Positions 43,963 to 53,475 of a stretch of DNA of 64,000 bases are shown piece by piece. Under the pieces are notes generated by a model. The model did not search any database, was not told the origin of the DNA, and saw only the letters and a list, made by a program, of their open reading frames with translations. The DNA lies in assembly GCF_016907475.1 (NCBI RefSeq), contig NZ_JAFBCA010000001.1, positions 1 to 64,000 of the forward strand, written 5' to 3'. The stretch comes from Nocardioides cavernae. GTDB taxonomy: Bacteria; Actinomycetota; Actinomycetes; Propionibacteriales; Nocardioidaceae. The number at the start of each line of letters is the position of its first letter. The stretch's first letter is position 1. Made by a program: the position numbers and the translations under genes.

Positions 43963-45912
43963 CTACTCGGCTGCCGGCAGGTCGAACCGGAAGACGGTCC
44001 CGCTCCCGGGCGGGGTCGTGAGGCACTCGATGGTGCCACCGTGGCGCTGCACGATGGTCTGGCAGATCGAGAGGCCCATCCCGGTCCCGCGGAAGTGCGC
44101 GCGTACGGCGCCGCTGCGGTGGAAGCGCTGGAAGATCAGCGACCGCTCGGAGTCCTCGACCCCGACTCCGCAGTCCTCGATCTCGACCACGACGCGCGAC
44201 CCCTTGCGCCGGGCACGGACGGCGATGGTCGCGGGCTCGCCGGGCCGGGCGTACTTCACCGCGTTGCCGACCAGGTTGCCGAAGAGCTGCCGCAGCGCCA
44301 CCGGGTCGGCGCGCACCGACGGCAGGTCGGGAGCAGCCGTCAGGACGTCGTCAGGGCCGAGCAGCCCGTAGACCTGGTCCAGCACCCCGTCGGGACCGGT
44401 GAGGGGCACCTCGCGGGCGGCGAGCTCCCCCGACTCCGCGAGGGCGTGCTCGAGCAGGTCACCGATGAGCTCCCCCATCTGCTCCGACGCCCGTTCGGCG
44501 CGGCGCAGCGGCTCCGCCGCCGGGGAGCCGGGCTCGAGGTCGTCGGCGGCGAGGCCGACCCAGGAGCGGATCGCCGAGAGCGGACCGCGCAGGTCGTGGG
44601 CGGCCGTCGACGCGAAGCCGGCGAGCGGCCGCAGGCCGGAGCGGTGCTCGGTCACCTCGCGCAGCACGAGCAGGACACCGGGGCGCCCGTTCGCGCGGGA
44701 GAGCGTCGCGTGGGAGACCGCGAGGACGACCTCCTCACCGCTGCGCAACGGGATGACGACGTCGCCGACGCCCAGCTCGGCGCGCATCGCGCCGGTGTTG
44801 GACGGATCGGGGTCGCGCAGCTGGCCGACCAGCTCGGCCAGCGCATCGACATCGGTCGTTGCCAGGCTCACCCGGTGCGCCAGCCGTCGGCTGGCGCCGT
44901 TGCTGCGCTCGACCCCGCCGTCGGCGTCGAGCACGACGAGGCCCTCGTCCATGCTCTCGGTCATCTCGGCCAGGAGCTCGGCCTGCTCGGCTGCCTCTGA
45001 GCGGGCGGCGGTCGCGGCTGCGTACGACTCGTCGACCCGGTCGCCGAGGGCTCCCACCGCCAGGCCGGTGAGCAGCACGGCGACCATGAAGAGCTGCGAG
45101 ACGAGCACCTCGGCCACCGGGTCGCCGATCGCGTCGAACGGGCCGTGACCGGTGAGGCTCAGCCAGAGCGCGATGCCACCGAGGACCAGGCAGTGCAGGG
45201 CAGCGGGGAACGTCGGGAACCGGGCGGCCGACCACACCGCGAAGACGATGACGAGGAAGACGACCGGGTAGGGCTGCACGAACAGCAGGACCGTCGTGAC
45301 GACCGAGACGACCCAGAGCAGCGCCAGCTCGGCGCGCGAGCCGCCGTGGGTGCGAGCGGGGATCGCCTGGGTGCGCCACTCCCACGCCAGGTGGCCCACG
45401 GCACCGACGGTCAGGACGCCCGCGATGTGGCGGGCGAACCAGGCCACGGGGGTCAGGGCCGTCACCGGCGCCTGGTCGACCCACAGCCCGAGCGTCCCGA
45501 TCACCGCCCCCAGCGCACAGCCGATGGCCGCCGCCCCCGCCATGGCCGCCAGGTTGCGCGGCGAGCGGATGCTGGCGGTGCCACCCGCTCCGAGCATCGT
45601 CGGGCACCAGCGCCGCAGCAGCAGTCCGGCCACGGCGGTCTGCAGCGTCACCGACGCGGCCCCGAAGAAGCCGAGGAGCGGTGACACCCCGGTCGCGAGG
45701 ACCACGCCGAAGTGGATGGCCATCAGCGGGACGAGCACGCGCAGGACGTGGCGTGGCGACTCGGCGAGCAGCCAGAGGAGGGCGACGCCCGAGCCCGGCC
45801 AGATGAGGCTGACGACGAGGCCCTCGGTGGCGGTGGCCCGCCCGATGAGGGTCAGCAGGGCGTACGCCGCGGCGAAGGCTGCTGCCCGTGCCGGAGACAG
45901 GGCCCTCGTCAT
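43963..45912 (-). CDS. MASE1-type membrane sensor histidine kinase
   Basis: Predicted 649 residues. A MASE1-like N-terminal domain with about eight hydrophobic segments (to ~285) is followed by a PAS-like region (EGLVVLDADGGVERSNGASR), HisKA box AAHDLRGPLSAIRSW with the phospho-His, and HATPase motifs NLVGNAVKYA, DCGVGV and FRGTGMGLSICQTIV. The ATG at 45912 has TAGTCT six bases upstream; a TTG two codons earlier is unlikely. It diverges from a stand-alone receiver gene, the probable partner. Signal unknown. Confidence 0.9.
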   Translation of the reverse strand: MTRALSPARAAAFAAAYALLTLIGRATATEGLVVSLIWPGSGVALLWLLAESPRHVLRVLVPLMAIHFGVVLATGVSPLLGFFGAASVTLQTAVAGLLLRRWCPTMLGAGGTASIRSPRNLAAMAGAAAIGCALGAVIGTLGLWVDQAPVTALTPVAWFARHIAGVLTVGAVGHLAWEWRTQAIPARTHGGSRAELALLWVVSVVTTVLLFVQPYPVVFLVIVFAVWSAARFPTFPAALHCLVLGGIALWLSLTGHGPFDAIGDPVAEVLVSQLFMVAVLLTGLAVGALGDRVDESYAAATAARSEAAEQAELLAEMTESMDEGLVVLDADGGVERSNGASRRLAHRVSLATTDVDALAELVGQLRDPDPSNTGAMRAELGVGDVVIPLRSGEEVVLAVSHATLSRANGRPGVLLVLREVTEHRSGLRPLAGFASTAAHDLRGPLSAIRSWVGLAADDLEPGSPAAEPLRRAERASEQMGELIGDLLEHALAESGELAAREVPLTGPDGVLDQVYGLLGPDDVLTAAPDLPSVRADPVALRQLFGNLVGNAVKYARPGEPATIAVRARRKGSRVVVEIEDCGVGVEDSERSLIFQRFHRSGAVRAHFRGTGMGLSICQTIVQRHGGTIECLTTPPGSGTVFRFDLPAAE

Positions 45913-45918
45913 GCGCAA

Positions 45919-45924
45919 AGACTA
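45919..45924 (-). promoter_or_regulatory. -10 box (TAGTCT) of the MASE1 kinase gene
   Basis: Minus-strand TAGTCT, 6 bases before the ATG at 45912. Confidence 0.5.
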
Positions 45925-46046
45925 CGGCCGGCGGTCGGCGCCCGAGGGGCGTTCCGCCGACGCCAAACCTCACGATCCGCTCACATCTGCCCCAGGATCG
46001 CGCCACGGCAGGACAGCAGCACCCCCCGGGGTCCACACTCGGAACC

Positions 46047-46418
46047 ATGGCGCTGCGAAGCCTCGTCGCGGACGACGAGCCCGACATCCGCGACTTCATC
46101 GGCCACGTGCTCGAGCGCGCGGGTCACGTCGTGACCACCGCCGGGGACGGTGCCGAGGTCCTCGCGCACACGGCGACGGAGAGCTTCGACCTGGTCGTCG
46201 TCGACCACCACATGCCGCGGATGACCGGCCTCGCGGTCGCCGACGAGCTGCGCCGCACCAGCCCGTCCACCAAGGTGCTCATCATGTCGGGCGACCTCGA
46301 CGTCGGAGACGAGCACCGGCACTTCCTGCCGAAACCGTTCAACCGGGGCGAGTTCCTCGCCGCCGTCGACAACCTGCTCGCCCTGCCCGGCGTGGGCGGA
46401 GCGGAGCTCTGGAGCTGA
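46047..46418 (+). CDS. Single-domain response regulator receiver
   Basis: Predicted 123 residues, receiver domain only. SLVADDEPDI holds the acidic pocket, DLVVVDHHMPRMTG the phospho-acceptor Asp, VLIMSGD the Ser switch and LPKPFNR the Lys. No output domain, so it acts by protein contact. It diverges from the MASE1 kinase across 134 bases and is its likely partner. Confidence 0.9.
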   Translation: MALRSLVADDEPDIRDFIGHVLERAGHVVTTAGDGAEVLAHTATESFDLVVVDHHMPRMTGLAVADELRRTSPSTKVLIMSGDLDVGDEHRHFLPKPFNRGEFLAAVDNLLALPGVGGAELWS

Positions 46419-46430
46419 TCAGGAGCCTGG

Positions 46431-47243
46431 TCAGAGGTTGATGGTGATGTCCGCGTGCTTGCGGAGGTCCTCCACGAGTGCCGTCGCGACCTTGCCGGTC
46501 TCCTGGCTCGACGCCTGCTCCGCGAGCTGGTCACGCACCTGGGCGAACGGCGGGATCTTCTGGCCGCCGGCGCCCGAGGCCGCCTGCTGCTTCTTGACCT
46601 GGTCGTAGAGCTTGCGCAGCTCCTTGTCGGTGGGCTTGATGGGTCCGTTCTCGTCCTTGACGAGCTGCTCGACCATCGCCTGCGTCTCGACCTGCTCGCG
46701 CGCCTGGTCGGCACTGACGCCCTGCGCCTCGACCGCCTTGAGCAGCTCGTCGGCCGTCTTCATGCCGTTCTGCTCGGCCAGGCTGGTGAGCTCGGCCTCG
46801 ACGGCCTCGTCGGAGACCTCGAGCCCACGGGACTCGGCCTCCTGGAGCAGCAGCTCGGTGTCGACGAGGTTGTCCGCGGTCTCCTTGCGGAGCGCCTCCT
46901 CGTCGGGGTCCTCGCCACCCATCTGGGCCTGGGCGGCCGCCTGCTGGAACGCCGCCTCGTAGATCGGGACGAACTCCTCCTTGGTCACCTCTTCGCCGTT
47001 GACCTCGGCCACGACGTCGGGGATGGCGTCGAGGTCGGGCTGGGGGCCTTCGGCGGCGCCGTCCGAGGCACCCGCCGACGGCGACGCGCTCGACGAGGCG
47101 TCCTTGGAGGCGTCCTTGCCGGCGTCGGCGTCGGAGGAGTCCGAGCCGCCGCAGGCGGAGAGGGTGAGGACGGCGGCGACCGAGAGGGCGCCGAGGGCCG
47201 TGCGCGCGCGCGTGCTGAACAGGGAAGTCATCGTGGAAGTCAT
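46431..47243 (-). CDS. SurA-N-like secreted lipoprotein
   Basis: Predicted 270 residues. The signal peptide ends LTLSAC (about Cys31), then a Ser/Asp/Ala-rich linker. VVAEVNGEEVTKEEFVPIYEAAFQQ and LVDTELLLQEAESRGLEVSDEAVEAELTSL match the SurA/PrsA N-terminal chaperone fold. The parvulin PPIase domain is missing; the protein ends after IPPFAQVRDQLAEQA. It is therefore a chaperone-type lipoprotein at the outer membrane face. TACCGT eight bases upstream supports the start. Confidence 0.82.
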   Translation of the reverse strand: MTSTMTSLFSTRARTALGALSVAAVLTLSACGGSDSSDADAGKDASKDASSSASPSAGASDGAAEGPQPDLDAIPDVVAEVNGEEVTKEEFVPIYEAAFQQAAAQAQMGGEDPDEEALRKETADNLVDTELLLQEAESRGLEVSDEAVEAELTSLAEQNGMKTADELLKAVEAQGVSADQAREQVETQAMVEQLVKDENGPIKPTDKELRKLYDQVKKQQAASGAGGQKIPPFAQVRDQLAEQASSQETGKVATALVEDLRKHADITINL

Positions 47244-47306
47244 CGCACCCGACGGTACGCACCCAACCTGAGCGCCGTCCTCAGGGTTCTCAGGTCGTGG
47301 CGGCCG

Positions 47307-47705
47307 TCACAGGCCGTCGAGGGAGTCGGGCACGATCAGCGCGTCGGGGTCCTGGCGCACCGGGAGCTGCGCGAGCGCCGTACGCACGAGCGTGAGGCGG
47401 GCGGCCACCGTGACCTTCTGGCGCAGCCGGCCCACCCCGGTCTCGCCGAGCGTCTGCTCCACCGCGTCCCCGATCTGGGCGTCGGTGAAGGTGGGGCGGG
47501 TGCCGGCGGGCACCTCGACGTCGGGCAGCGCGAGCAGCACGGGCAGCACCTGGCTGCCCACGGCCTCGAGGAGGTGGTAGCGATCGATCTTGCTCATCGA
47601 GTCCCACGCCGCCTCGCCCTTGGCGCGGCGCCCGACCTTGCCGCCGGCGACGATCTTCGCGGCAGCGGTGACGGCGACGGTCAGCTCGTGCTCGGTGAAG
47701 CGCAT
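47307..47705 (-). CDS. Small conserved protein, function unknown
   Basis: Predicted 132 residues, mostly helical and cytosolic: RFTEHELTVAVTAAAKIV at the start, AAWDSMSKIDRYHLLEAVG in the middle, and VAARLTLVRTALAQLPVRQDP near the end. No catalytic motif or membrane segment. ATG start, codon use like its neighbours. Monocistronic between the SurA-like gene and the divergent decarboxylase-like gene. Confidence 0.6.
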   Translation of the reverse strand: MRFTEHELTVAVTAAAKIVAGGKVGRRAKGEAAWDSMSKIDRYHLLEAVGSQVLPVLLALPDVEVPAGTRPTFTDAQIGDAVEQTLGETGVGRLRQKVTVAARLTLVRTALAQLPVRQDPDALIVPDSLDGL

Positions 47706-47791
47706 GGCCCAACTATGCCTGCCGGACCTGTGCGCTGCAGAGGGGGCGAGTCGGTCATCCTGAGGCCCCGACCCCGTCCACAGGAGGATCC

Positions 47792-48364
47792 GTGCGCCTG
47801 CCCGACCTGACCCCTGCCGAGCTGAGCGACGAGCAGCGCGCGCTGCGGGAGCAGATCCTCGGCGGCCCGCGTGGCAGCGGGCCCCAGCACTTCCAGCTGG
47901 TCCACGACGACGGTTCGTTGACCGGGCCGTTCGGGATCATGCTCCACGAGCCCGCGCTCGGCGCGCCGCTGCAGGAGCTCGGGGCCGCACTGCGCTACGC
48001 CACCGGTCTCACCGACCGGGTGCGCGAGCTCGCGATCCTCGCCGTCGCCGCTGCGACCGGCAGCGCGTTCGAGGCGTACGCCCACGAGCGCGTCGGCCGG
48101 GCGGTCGGGCTCACCGACGACGAGCTCGCCGCCCTCGCGGACGGGTCGTTCTCCTCGGCCGACCCGCAGGAGGTCGCTGCGCACGACCTCTGCCGCCACC
48201 TGCTGGAGGACGGTCAGCTCGCTGCCGGCGCCGACGTCGACGTCCTCACCACCCGGCTCGGCCCGCGCGCGACGACCGAGCTGGTGGTCCTCGTCGGCTA
48301 CTACCGCACCCTGGCGCAGCTGCTCGACGTGTTCGAGGTCGGAGCCCCGACGGCCGGTCAGTAG
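47792..48364 (+). CDS. Carboxymuconolactone decarboxylase-family protein
   Basis: Predicted 190 residues. LRYATGLTDRVRELAILAVAAATGSAFEAYAHERVG follows the CMD/AhpD fold, but the usual CxxC is replaced (no cysteines there), so it is closer to the decarboxylase than the redox branch. HDLCRHLLED and TTELVVLVGYYRTLAQLL complete the domain. GTG start with AGGAGG. Its stop overlaps the convergent aldehyde dehydrogenase stop by 7 bases. Confidence 0.8.
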   Translation: MRLPDLTPAELSDEQRALREQILGGPRGSGPQHFQLVHDDGSLTGPFGIMLHEPALGAPLQELGAALRYATGLTDRVRELAILAVAAATGSAFEAYAHERVGRAVGLTDDELAALADGSFSSADPQEVAAHDLCRHLLEDGQLAAGADVDVLTTRLGPRATTELVVLVGYYRTLAQLLDVFEVGAPTAGQ

Positions 48365-49797
48365 TGCGCCGTCATCACGTGCTTGATGCGCGTGTAGTCG
48401 TCGAAGCCGTAGCCGGACAGGTCCTTGCCGTAGCCAGAGGCGCCGAAGCCGCCGTGCGGCATCTCGGAGACGAACGGGATGTGGGTGTTGACCCACACGC
48501 AGCCGAAGTCGAGCTCGCGGGTGAGCCGGTCGGCGACGCCGACGTCGCGGGTCCACACGCTGGCGGCGAGCCCGTAGGGCACGCCGTTGGCCATCGCGAC
48601 CGCGTCGGCCTCGTCGTCGAAGGACTGCACGGTGAGCACCGGCCCGAAGACCTCCTCCTGCACGATGCGGTCGTCCTGGCGTACGCCGGTGACGACAGTC
48701 GGGGCGAAGAAGAACCCCGCCTCGCCGTGCCGGCTCCCCCCGGTGCGGACGGTCGCGTGGCCGGGCAGGTCCGCGAGGAACGCCTCGACCTTCGCGAGGT
48801 GGCTCGCGTTGTTGAGCGGCCCGTACTCCGCCTCGTCGTCCGACGGCGGGCCGGGCTTCGTGCCCTCGGCCGCCTTCACGAGCAGGTCCGCCAGCTCGTC
48901 GTGGACGCTCCTGTGCGCGATCACGCGGGTGGCGGCGGTGCAGTCCTGGCCGGCGTTGAAGTACGCCGCCGCGGCGATCATCTCCGCGGCGCGAGGCAGG
49001 TCCGCGTCCGGCATCACGACCACGGGCGCCTTGCCGCCGAGCTCGAGGTGCACGCGTTTGAGGGACTTCGCCGCCGAGAGCGCGACCTCCGTGCCGGCCC
49101 GGACGGACCCCGTGATGGCGACCAGGCCGGGGGTCGGGTGCTCCACGAGGTAGCGGCCGGTCGAGGCGTCGCCGTTGACGACGTTGAGCACCCCGGGCGG
49201 CAGGACGGCGCCGGCGATCTCGGCGAGCAGCACGGTGGAGCGGGGCGTGGTGTCGCTCGGCTTCAGCACGATGGTGTTGCCGGCGGCCAGGGCGGGCGCG
49301 ATCTTCCAGATCGCCATCGCGAACGGGTAGTTCCACGGCGTCACCTGTCCGACGACGCCGATGGGCTCGCGGCGGATCGCCGAGGTGTGGCCCTCGAGGT
49401 ACTCCCCCGACGACTTCCCCTCGAGCAGTCGCGCGGCACCGGCGAAGAACCGCAGCTGGTCGACGCCCTGGTCGACCTCCTCGCTCGCGATGTACCGCAC
49501 CGGCTGGCCGGTGTCGCGGGCCTGCACCGCGCTGATCTCGTCGCGTCGCCCGGCGATCGCGGTGGCGAGGTCGAGGAGGTACGCCTGCCGCGCCCCGGGG
49601 GTGAGCCGCTTCCACGTGGCCGACGCGCGCTCCGCAGCGGCGTACGCCCGGTCGACCTCCTCGTGCGTCGAGATCGGCGAGCGGCCGTCGGGCTCGCCGG
49701 TCACCGGGTCGACGAGGTCGATGAAGTCGGTGGTCGCCGACGCGACGAGCTCGCCGTCGATGACGTTGCGGACCGTCTGGTCGGTGGGCTCGGTCAT
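48358..49797 (-). CDS. Aldehyde dehydrogenase (aminobutyraldehyde type)
   Basis: Predicted 479 residues, full length. GQVTPWNYPFAMAIWK, the Glu in HLELGGKAPVVV and catalytic Cys in FNAGQDCTAATRV (GQxC) are all intact, with NTHIPFVSEMPHGGFGASGYGKD at the end. GQDC rather than GQVC and the PHGG motif are typical of 4-aminobutyraldehyde/betaine aldehyde enzymes. With the neighbours it fits oxidation of aminoaldehydes from putrescine or related amines. AGGAG precedes the ATG. Confidence 0.88.
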   Translation of the reverse strand: MTEPTDQTVRNVIDGELVASATTDFIDLVDPVTGEPDGRSPISTHEEVDRAYAAAERASATWKRLTPGARQAYLLDLATAIAGRRDEISAVQARDTGQPVRYIASEEVDQGVDQLRFFAGAARLLEGKSSGEYLEGHTSAIRREPIGVVGQVTPWNYPFAMAIWKIAPALAAGNTIVLKPSDTTPRSTVLLAEIAGAVLPPGVLNVVNGDASTGRYLVEHPTPGLVAITGSVRAGTEVALSAAKSLKRVHLELGGKAPVVVMPDADLPRAAEMIAAAAYFNAGQDCTAATRVIAHRSVHDELADLLVKAAEGTKPGPPSDDEAEYGPLNNASHLAKVEAFLADLPGHATVRTGGSRHGEAGFFFAPTVVTGVRQDDRIVQEEVFGPVLTVQSFDDEADAVAMANGVPYGLAASVWTRDVGVADRLTRELDFGCVWVNTHIPFVSEMPHGGFGASGYGKDLSGYGFDDYTRIKHVMTAHY

Positions 49798-49814
49798 GGG
49801 GACTCCTCCGGTGC

Positions 49815-50207
49815 TCAGGCGACGTAGATCTTGCGGATGGTCTCGCGGACGACCCAGGTGGTGCGCTCTCCGGACCGCAGGCGTACGACGCTGCCGGGCG
49901 CGAGCTCGACCTGCTCGCCATCGTCGTCGAAGGACACCGTCCCCGAGCCGGACAGCACGACGAACACCTCGTCGACCTCGACGTCGGTCGCGGTGCCCGG
50001 CGTCATCTCCCACACGCCGACCTCGACCCCGGAGACCGCGGCGAGCGCGCGCGAGCCCGCCGCGGGGGCACCGTCGACGACGGCGCCGGGGTCGAGCGGG
50101 GTGGTCGGCACCGTGGTGGCGACGTCGAGGACACGGGTGGTCACGCGGGTCATGTCCAGCATCGTCCCCAGCGGCGGGGCACCCGTGGGCCGACGATCTG
50201 TCGTCAC
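49815..50207 (-). CDS. Cupin-domain protein
   Basis: Predicted 130 residues with a single small cupin: VGVWEMTPGTATDVEVDEVFVVLSG then FDDDGEQVELAPGSVVRLRSGERTTWVV. Metal-binding His residues of classical cupins are missing (EVDEVF in place of HxHxxxE), so a ligand-binding or EutQ-like role is likelier. The GTG at 50207 overlaps the pucR stop (GTGA); an ATG at 50153 is possible. Confidence 0.75.
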   Translation of the reverse strand: MTTDRRPTGAPPLGTMLDMTRVTTRVLDVATTVPTTPLDPGAVVDGAPAAGSRALAAVSGVEVGVWEMTPGTATDVEVDEVFVVLSGSGTVSFDDDGEQVELAPGSVVRLRSGERTTWVVRETIRKIYVA

Positions 50208-51820
50208 TTCGGCTGCCCGCCCAACAGTTCGTCTGCCACGAGCGCGACGTGGAGCGAGACGCGGACGTCGGGGTCGTCGAGGTCGGCGTCGAGGACCGCC
50301 TCGATCCGTGCCAGACGGTCGTAGAAGGCTGCCCGCGACAGGTGCAGACTGGCAGCCGCCTCGGTCTTGCTGGACGGGTGCAGCAGCAGCGCGCGCAGGG
50401 CAGCGAGGAGCTCGGTCCGAGACCCGTCGGCCCTGTCGTGCTCCTGCAACGGCCCGAGCTCGCGCTCGACGAAGAGCCGGACGCGCTCGTCCTCGCCGAG
50501 CAGCGCCAGGAGGCCGCGCAGGTGGAGGTCGGCGAGCCGGTGCACGTCGGGGTCCTGCTCACGCCGGGCCTGCGGGGCGGCGTCGGCGACCTGCCCGGCC
50601 TCGGCGACCGTGCGGGCGACGCCGGTGCGGTCGGGTGCGGTGCGGCCCGCGGCGACGACGACGTCGTGGTGCGCCAGCACGCGCGCGGCCAGCCGGTCGA
50701 CGAGCTCGTCGGCGTCCGCGCCGGGGGTGGTCGAGACGAGCACCCGCAGGTCGCGCTCCACCTCGCACACCAGCGCGGGTACGCGCAGCGCGTGCGCCGC
50801 CCGGACGACCGTGGCGGCCACCTCGTCGAGGTCCACCGGCGCCACCGTCCCGATCCGGCCGCGGACGACGACGCCGGTGAGGCTGCGGCGGTGCACCGGG
50901 AAGCCGGCCAGCTCGCAGCGACGTCGTACGTCGTCGGAGCCGGGGTCCTCCGCCAGCCCGGTGAGCAGCTCGAGGTGCGTGCGACGCATGAGGGTGCCGC
51001 GGTCGCGGTCGTGCAGCCGGTGGAGCGCGAGGGCCGACGCGGCGCGCTCGGCCACGGCGACCAGCCGCTGCGACGGCGCCTGCGGCGACCCGATGACCAG
51101 CCGGCCCCACGCCCGGTCGGTCGTGCCGAGCCTGGTCACCAGCCAGCCGTTGGCGGCGTCCCAGCCGGTGCGGCCGGCCACCTCGACGCGGCGCGAGCGG
51201 GCCGGCCAGCCGGCGAGGAAGCCGTCGTCCTCGTCGGGCCCGGCGAAGTAGTCGAGCGGACGGTGCTGGGCGTTCTCCACGACCACGGGCGCGTCGGCAA
51301 GGCGTTGCACGGCCCGGAGGACCTCGACGGGGCTGGCCAGCTCGTTGCTGAGCTCGGTGAAGGTCTCGTGCACGCGTTGCGCCTCGCGCAGCTCGGCGAG
51401 CTGCTGGTCGACCACGCGCTCGCCGATCTCCTGCGCGAGCGCCGCGAAGCGGGTCTCCCGGGCCAGCACGACAAGGGGCAGCCCGTGCCGCTCGCACGCG
51501 TCGACCAGGGCCTCGGGCAGCGCGGCCCCCCACCGCCGGCCGAGCTCGACGACCACTCCCGCGCTTCCGACGTCGGCGAGCTCGTCGACGAACGACGTCA
51601 GGCCGGCCGCGTCGTCGTCCTCCGGCAGGCCGGTGCCCATGGTGAGCAGGAGGTCGCCCGCGCGGAGCAGCTGGCGCACGTCGGGGCGCTCGGTGGCGTG
51701 CACCCAGCGGATCGCCCGGTCAGTCCCGGCGGCACCGGCGAGCACCTTGGGGGCGGCGCGGCGGAAGGTGGGGAGCTCCAGCGCCTCACGGAGCGTCACC
51801 CCCGGCGTCACGTCGACCAC
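50204..51820 (-). CDS. PucR-family transcriptional regulator
   Basis: Predicted 538 residues. The N-terminal PucR domain (VTLREALELPTFRRAAPKVLAG, WVHATERPDVRQLLRAGDLLLTMG) is followed by a GGDEF-related linker and the C-terminal PucR helix-turn-helix, ALLLHPSSKTEAAASLHLSRAAFYDRLARIEAVLD. Such regulators control purine, amine or GABA catabolism (GabR/PucR). It diverges from the mmsA-aminotransferase-oxidoreductase operon and is co-transcribed with the cupin and aldehyde dehydrogenase. TAGGCT seven bases upstream of the GTG. Confidence 0.88.
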   Translation of the reverse strand: MVDVTPGVTLREALELPTFRRAAPKVLAGAAGTDRAIRWVHATERPDVRQLLRAGDLLLTMGTGLPEDDDAAGLTSFVDELADVGSAGVVVELGRRWGAALPEALVDACERHGLPLVVLARETRFAALAQEIGERVVDQQLAELREAQRVHETFTELSNELASPVEVLRAVQRLADAPVVVENAQHRPLDYFAGPDEDDGFLAGWPARSRRVEVAGRTGWDAANGWLVTRLGTTDRAWGRLVIGSPQAPSQRLVAVAERAASALALHRLHDRDRGTLMRRTHLELLTGLAEDPGSDDVRRRCELAGFPVHRRSLTGVVVRGRIGTVAPVDLDEVAATVVRAAHALRVPALVCEVERDLRVLVSTTPGADADELVDRLAARVLAHHDVVVAAGRTAPDRTGVARTVAEAGQVADAAPQARREQDPDVHRLADLHLRGLLALLGEDERVRLFVERELGPLQEHDRADGSRTELLAALRALLLHPSSKTEAAASLHLSRAAFYDRLARIEAVLDADLDDPDVRVSLHVALVADELLGGQPK

Positions 51821-51827
51821 GCCGCCC

Positions 51828-51833
51828 AGCCTA
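51828..51833 (-). promoter_or_regulatory. -10 box (TAGGCT) of the pucR operon
   Basis: Minus-strand TAGGCT, 7 bases before the GTG at 51820. Confidence 0.5.
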
Positions 51834-51927
51834 CGCGCGGGCGGGGTGACGAAGTGTCCGGCCGGTGCGGCCGATGCCGACGATCCGACACCCGCCGTGG
51901 TGTCGTACGACGAGCAGGATGAGCCGC

Positions 51928-53475
51928 ATGACCACCTCCACCCCCGACGAGGTCCCTGTCGAGATCGTGCACTGGGTCGACGGCTCGCCCCTGACCGGCT
52001 CCCCCACCGGCTGGGCCGACGTGACCAACCCCGCGACCGGCCGGGTCACCGGTCGCGTCGCGCTCGCGAGCGAGGCCGACGCCGCCCACGTCATCGCCGC
52101 CGCGTCGCGCGCCGCCCGGACCTGGGGCACGACGTCGCTCGCACGTCGTACGCAGGTGCTCTTCTCCTTCCGCGAGCTGCTCAACGCGCGCAAGGACGAG
52201 CTCGCCGCGATCATCACCGCCGAGCACGGCAAGGTGCACTCCGACGCGATGGGCGAGATCGCCCGCGGGCTCGAGGTGGTGGAGTTCGCGTGCGGCATCT
52301 CCCACCTGCTCAAGGGCGGCCACAGCGAGGAGGCCTCGACCGGCGTCGACGTGCACTCCAAGCGGGTGCCGCTCGGCGTGGTGGGCATCATCAGCCCCTT
52401 CAACTTCCCGGCGATGGTGCCGATGTGGTTCTTCCCCATCGCCATCGCCGCGGGCAACGCCGTCGTGCTCAAGCCGAGCGAGAAGGACCCGAGCGCGGCC
52501 AGCTGGATCGCCGCGCTCTGGCAGGAGGCCGGGCTCCCCGACGGCGTCTTCAACGTCCTGCACGGCGACAAGACCGCCGTCGACGCGCTGCTCACCAGCC
52601 CTGACGTGCAGGCCATCAGCTTCGTCGGCTCGACCCCGATCGCGGAGTACGTCTATGAGACCGCGAGCCGGCACGGCAAGCGCGTCCAGGCCCTCGGCGG
52701 CGCGAAGAACCACATGGTCGTGCTGCCCGACGCCGACCTCGACCTCGCCGCGGACTCGGCGGTCAACGCCGGCTACGGCAGCGCGGGCGAGCGCTGCATG
52801 GCGATCAGCGTGCTCGTCGCGGTCGACCCCATCGGCGACGAGCTCGTGGCCCGGATCGCCGACCGCACCCGCACCCTGCTGATCGGCGACGGTGGCCGCG
52901 AGGCGACGGGCGAGCAGAAGGAAGCCGACATGGGGCCGCTCGTCACCAGGGCCCACCGCGACCGGGTCAGCTCGTTCATCGACTCCGGCGAGGCCGCCGG
53001 CGCGAAGGTGGTCGTCGACGGCCGCGACGTCGCGGCCCGCGGCGGCGAGGAGGGCTTCTGGCTCGGCCCGACGCTCTTCGACGACGTCACCCCCGACATG
53101 GACGTCTACCGCGAGGAGATCTTCGGGCCCGTCCTGTCGGTGGTCCGCGCGAGGTCGTACGAGGACGCGGTCGCGCTGGTCAACGCCAACGAGTACGGCA
53201 ACGGCACCGCCGTCTTCACCAACGACGGCGGCGCGGCCCGCCGTTTCGAGGCCGACGTCACCGTCGGGATGATCGGCGTCAACGTGCCCGTCCCGGTGCC
53301 GGTCGCCTACTACTCCTTCGGCGGCTGGAAGCGCTCGCTGTTCGGCGACACCCATGCCCACGGCACCGAGGGCGTCCACTTCTTCACCCGCGGCAAGGTC
53401 GTCACCACCCGGTGGATCGACCCCGCCAACCGCCCCGAGGGCGGCCTCGAGCTGGGATTCCCGCGCAATGACTGA
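51928..53475 (+). CDS. mmsA: CoA-acylating methylmalonate-semialdehyde dehydrogenase
   Basis: Predicted 515 residues. VGIISPFNFPAMVPMWFFP is typical of MmsA, and catalytic Cys lies in SAGERCMAISVLVAV (GERC). LGGAKNHMVVLPDADLD shows the family's loss of the general-base Glu (GGAKN), expected for CoA-acylating enzymes. It converts malonate or methylmalonate semialdehyde to acetyl- or propionyl-CoA. Next to an omega-aminotransferase, malonate semialdehyde from beta-alanine is the likely substrate. Stop overlaps the next ATG by 8 bases. Confidence 0.94.
   Translation: MTTSTPDEVPVEIVHWVDGSPLTGSPTGWADVTNPATGRVTGRVALASEADAAHVIAAASRAARTWGTTSLARRTQVLFSFRELLNARKDELAAIITAEHGKVHSDAMGEIARGLEVVEFACGISHLLKGGHSEEASTGVDVHSKRVPLGVVGIISPFNFPAMVPMWFFPIAIAAGNAVVLKPSEKDPSAASWIAALWQEAGLPDGVFNVLHGDKTAVDALLTSPDVQAISFVGSTPIAEYVYETASRHGKRVQALGGAKNHMVVLPDADLDLAADSAVNAGYGSAGERCMAISVLVAVDPIGDELVARIADRTRTLLIGDGGREATGEQKEADMGPLVTRAHRDRVSSFIDSGEAAGAKVVVDGRDVAARGGEEGFWLGPTLFDDVTPDMDVYREEIFGPVLSVVRARSYEDAVALVNANEYGNGTAVFTNDGGAARRFEADVTVGMIGVNVPVPVPVAYYSFGGWKRSLFGDTHAHGTEGVHFFTRGKVVTTRWIDPANRPEGGLELGFPRND

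Noticed and set aside
43963-46418. tRNA or rRNA genes anywhere in the window
   Set aside because: No cloverleaf with conserved GGTTCGAATC-type T-arm or rRNA core sequence was found on reading the gaps; a dedicated tRNAscan run would settle it.
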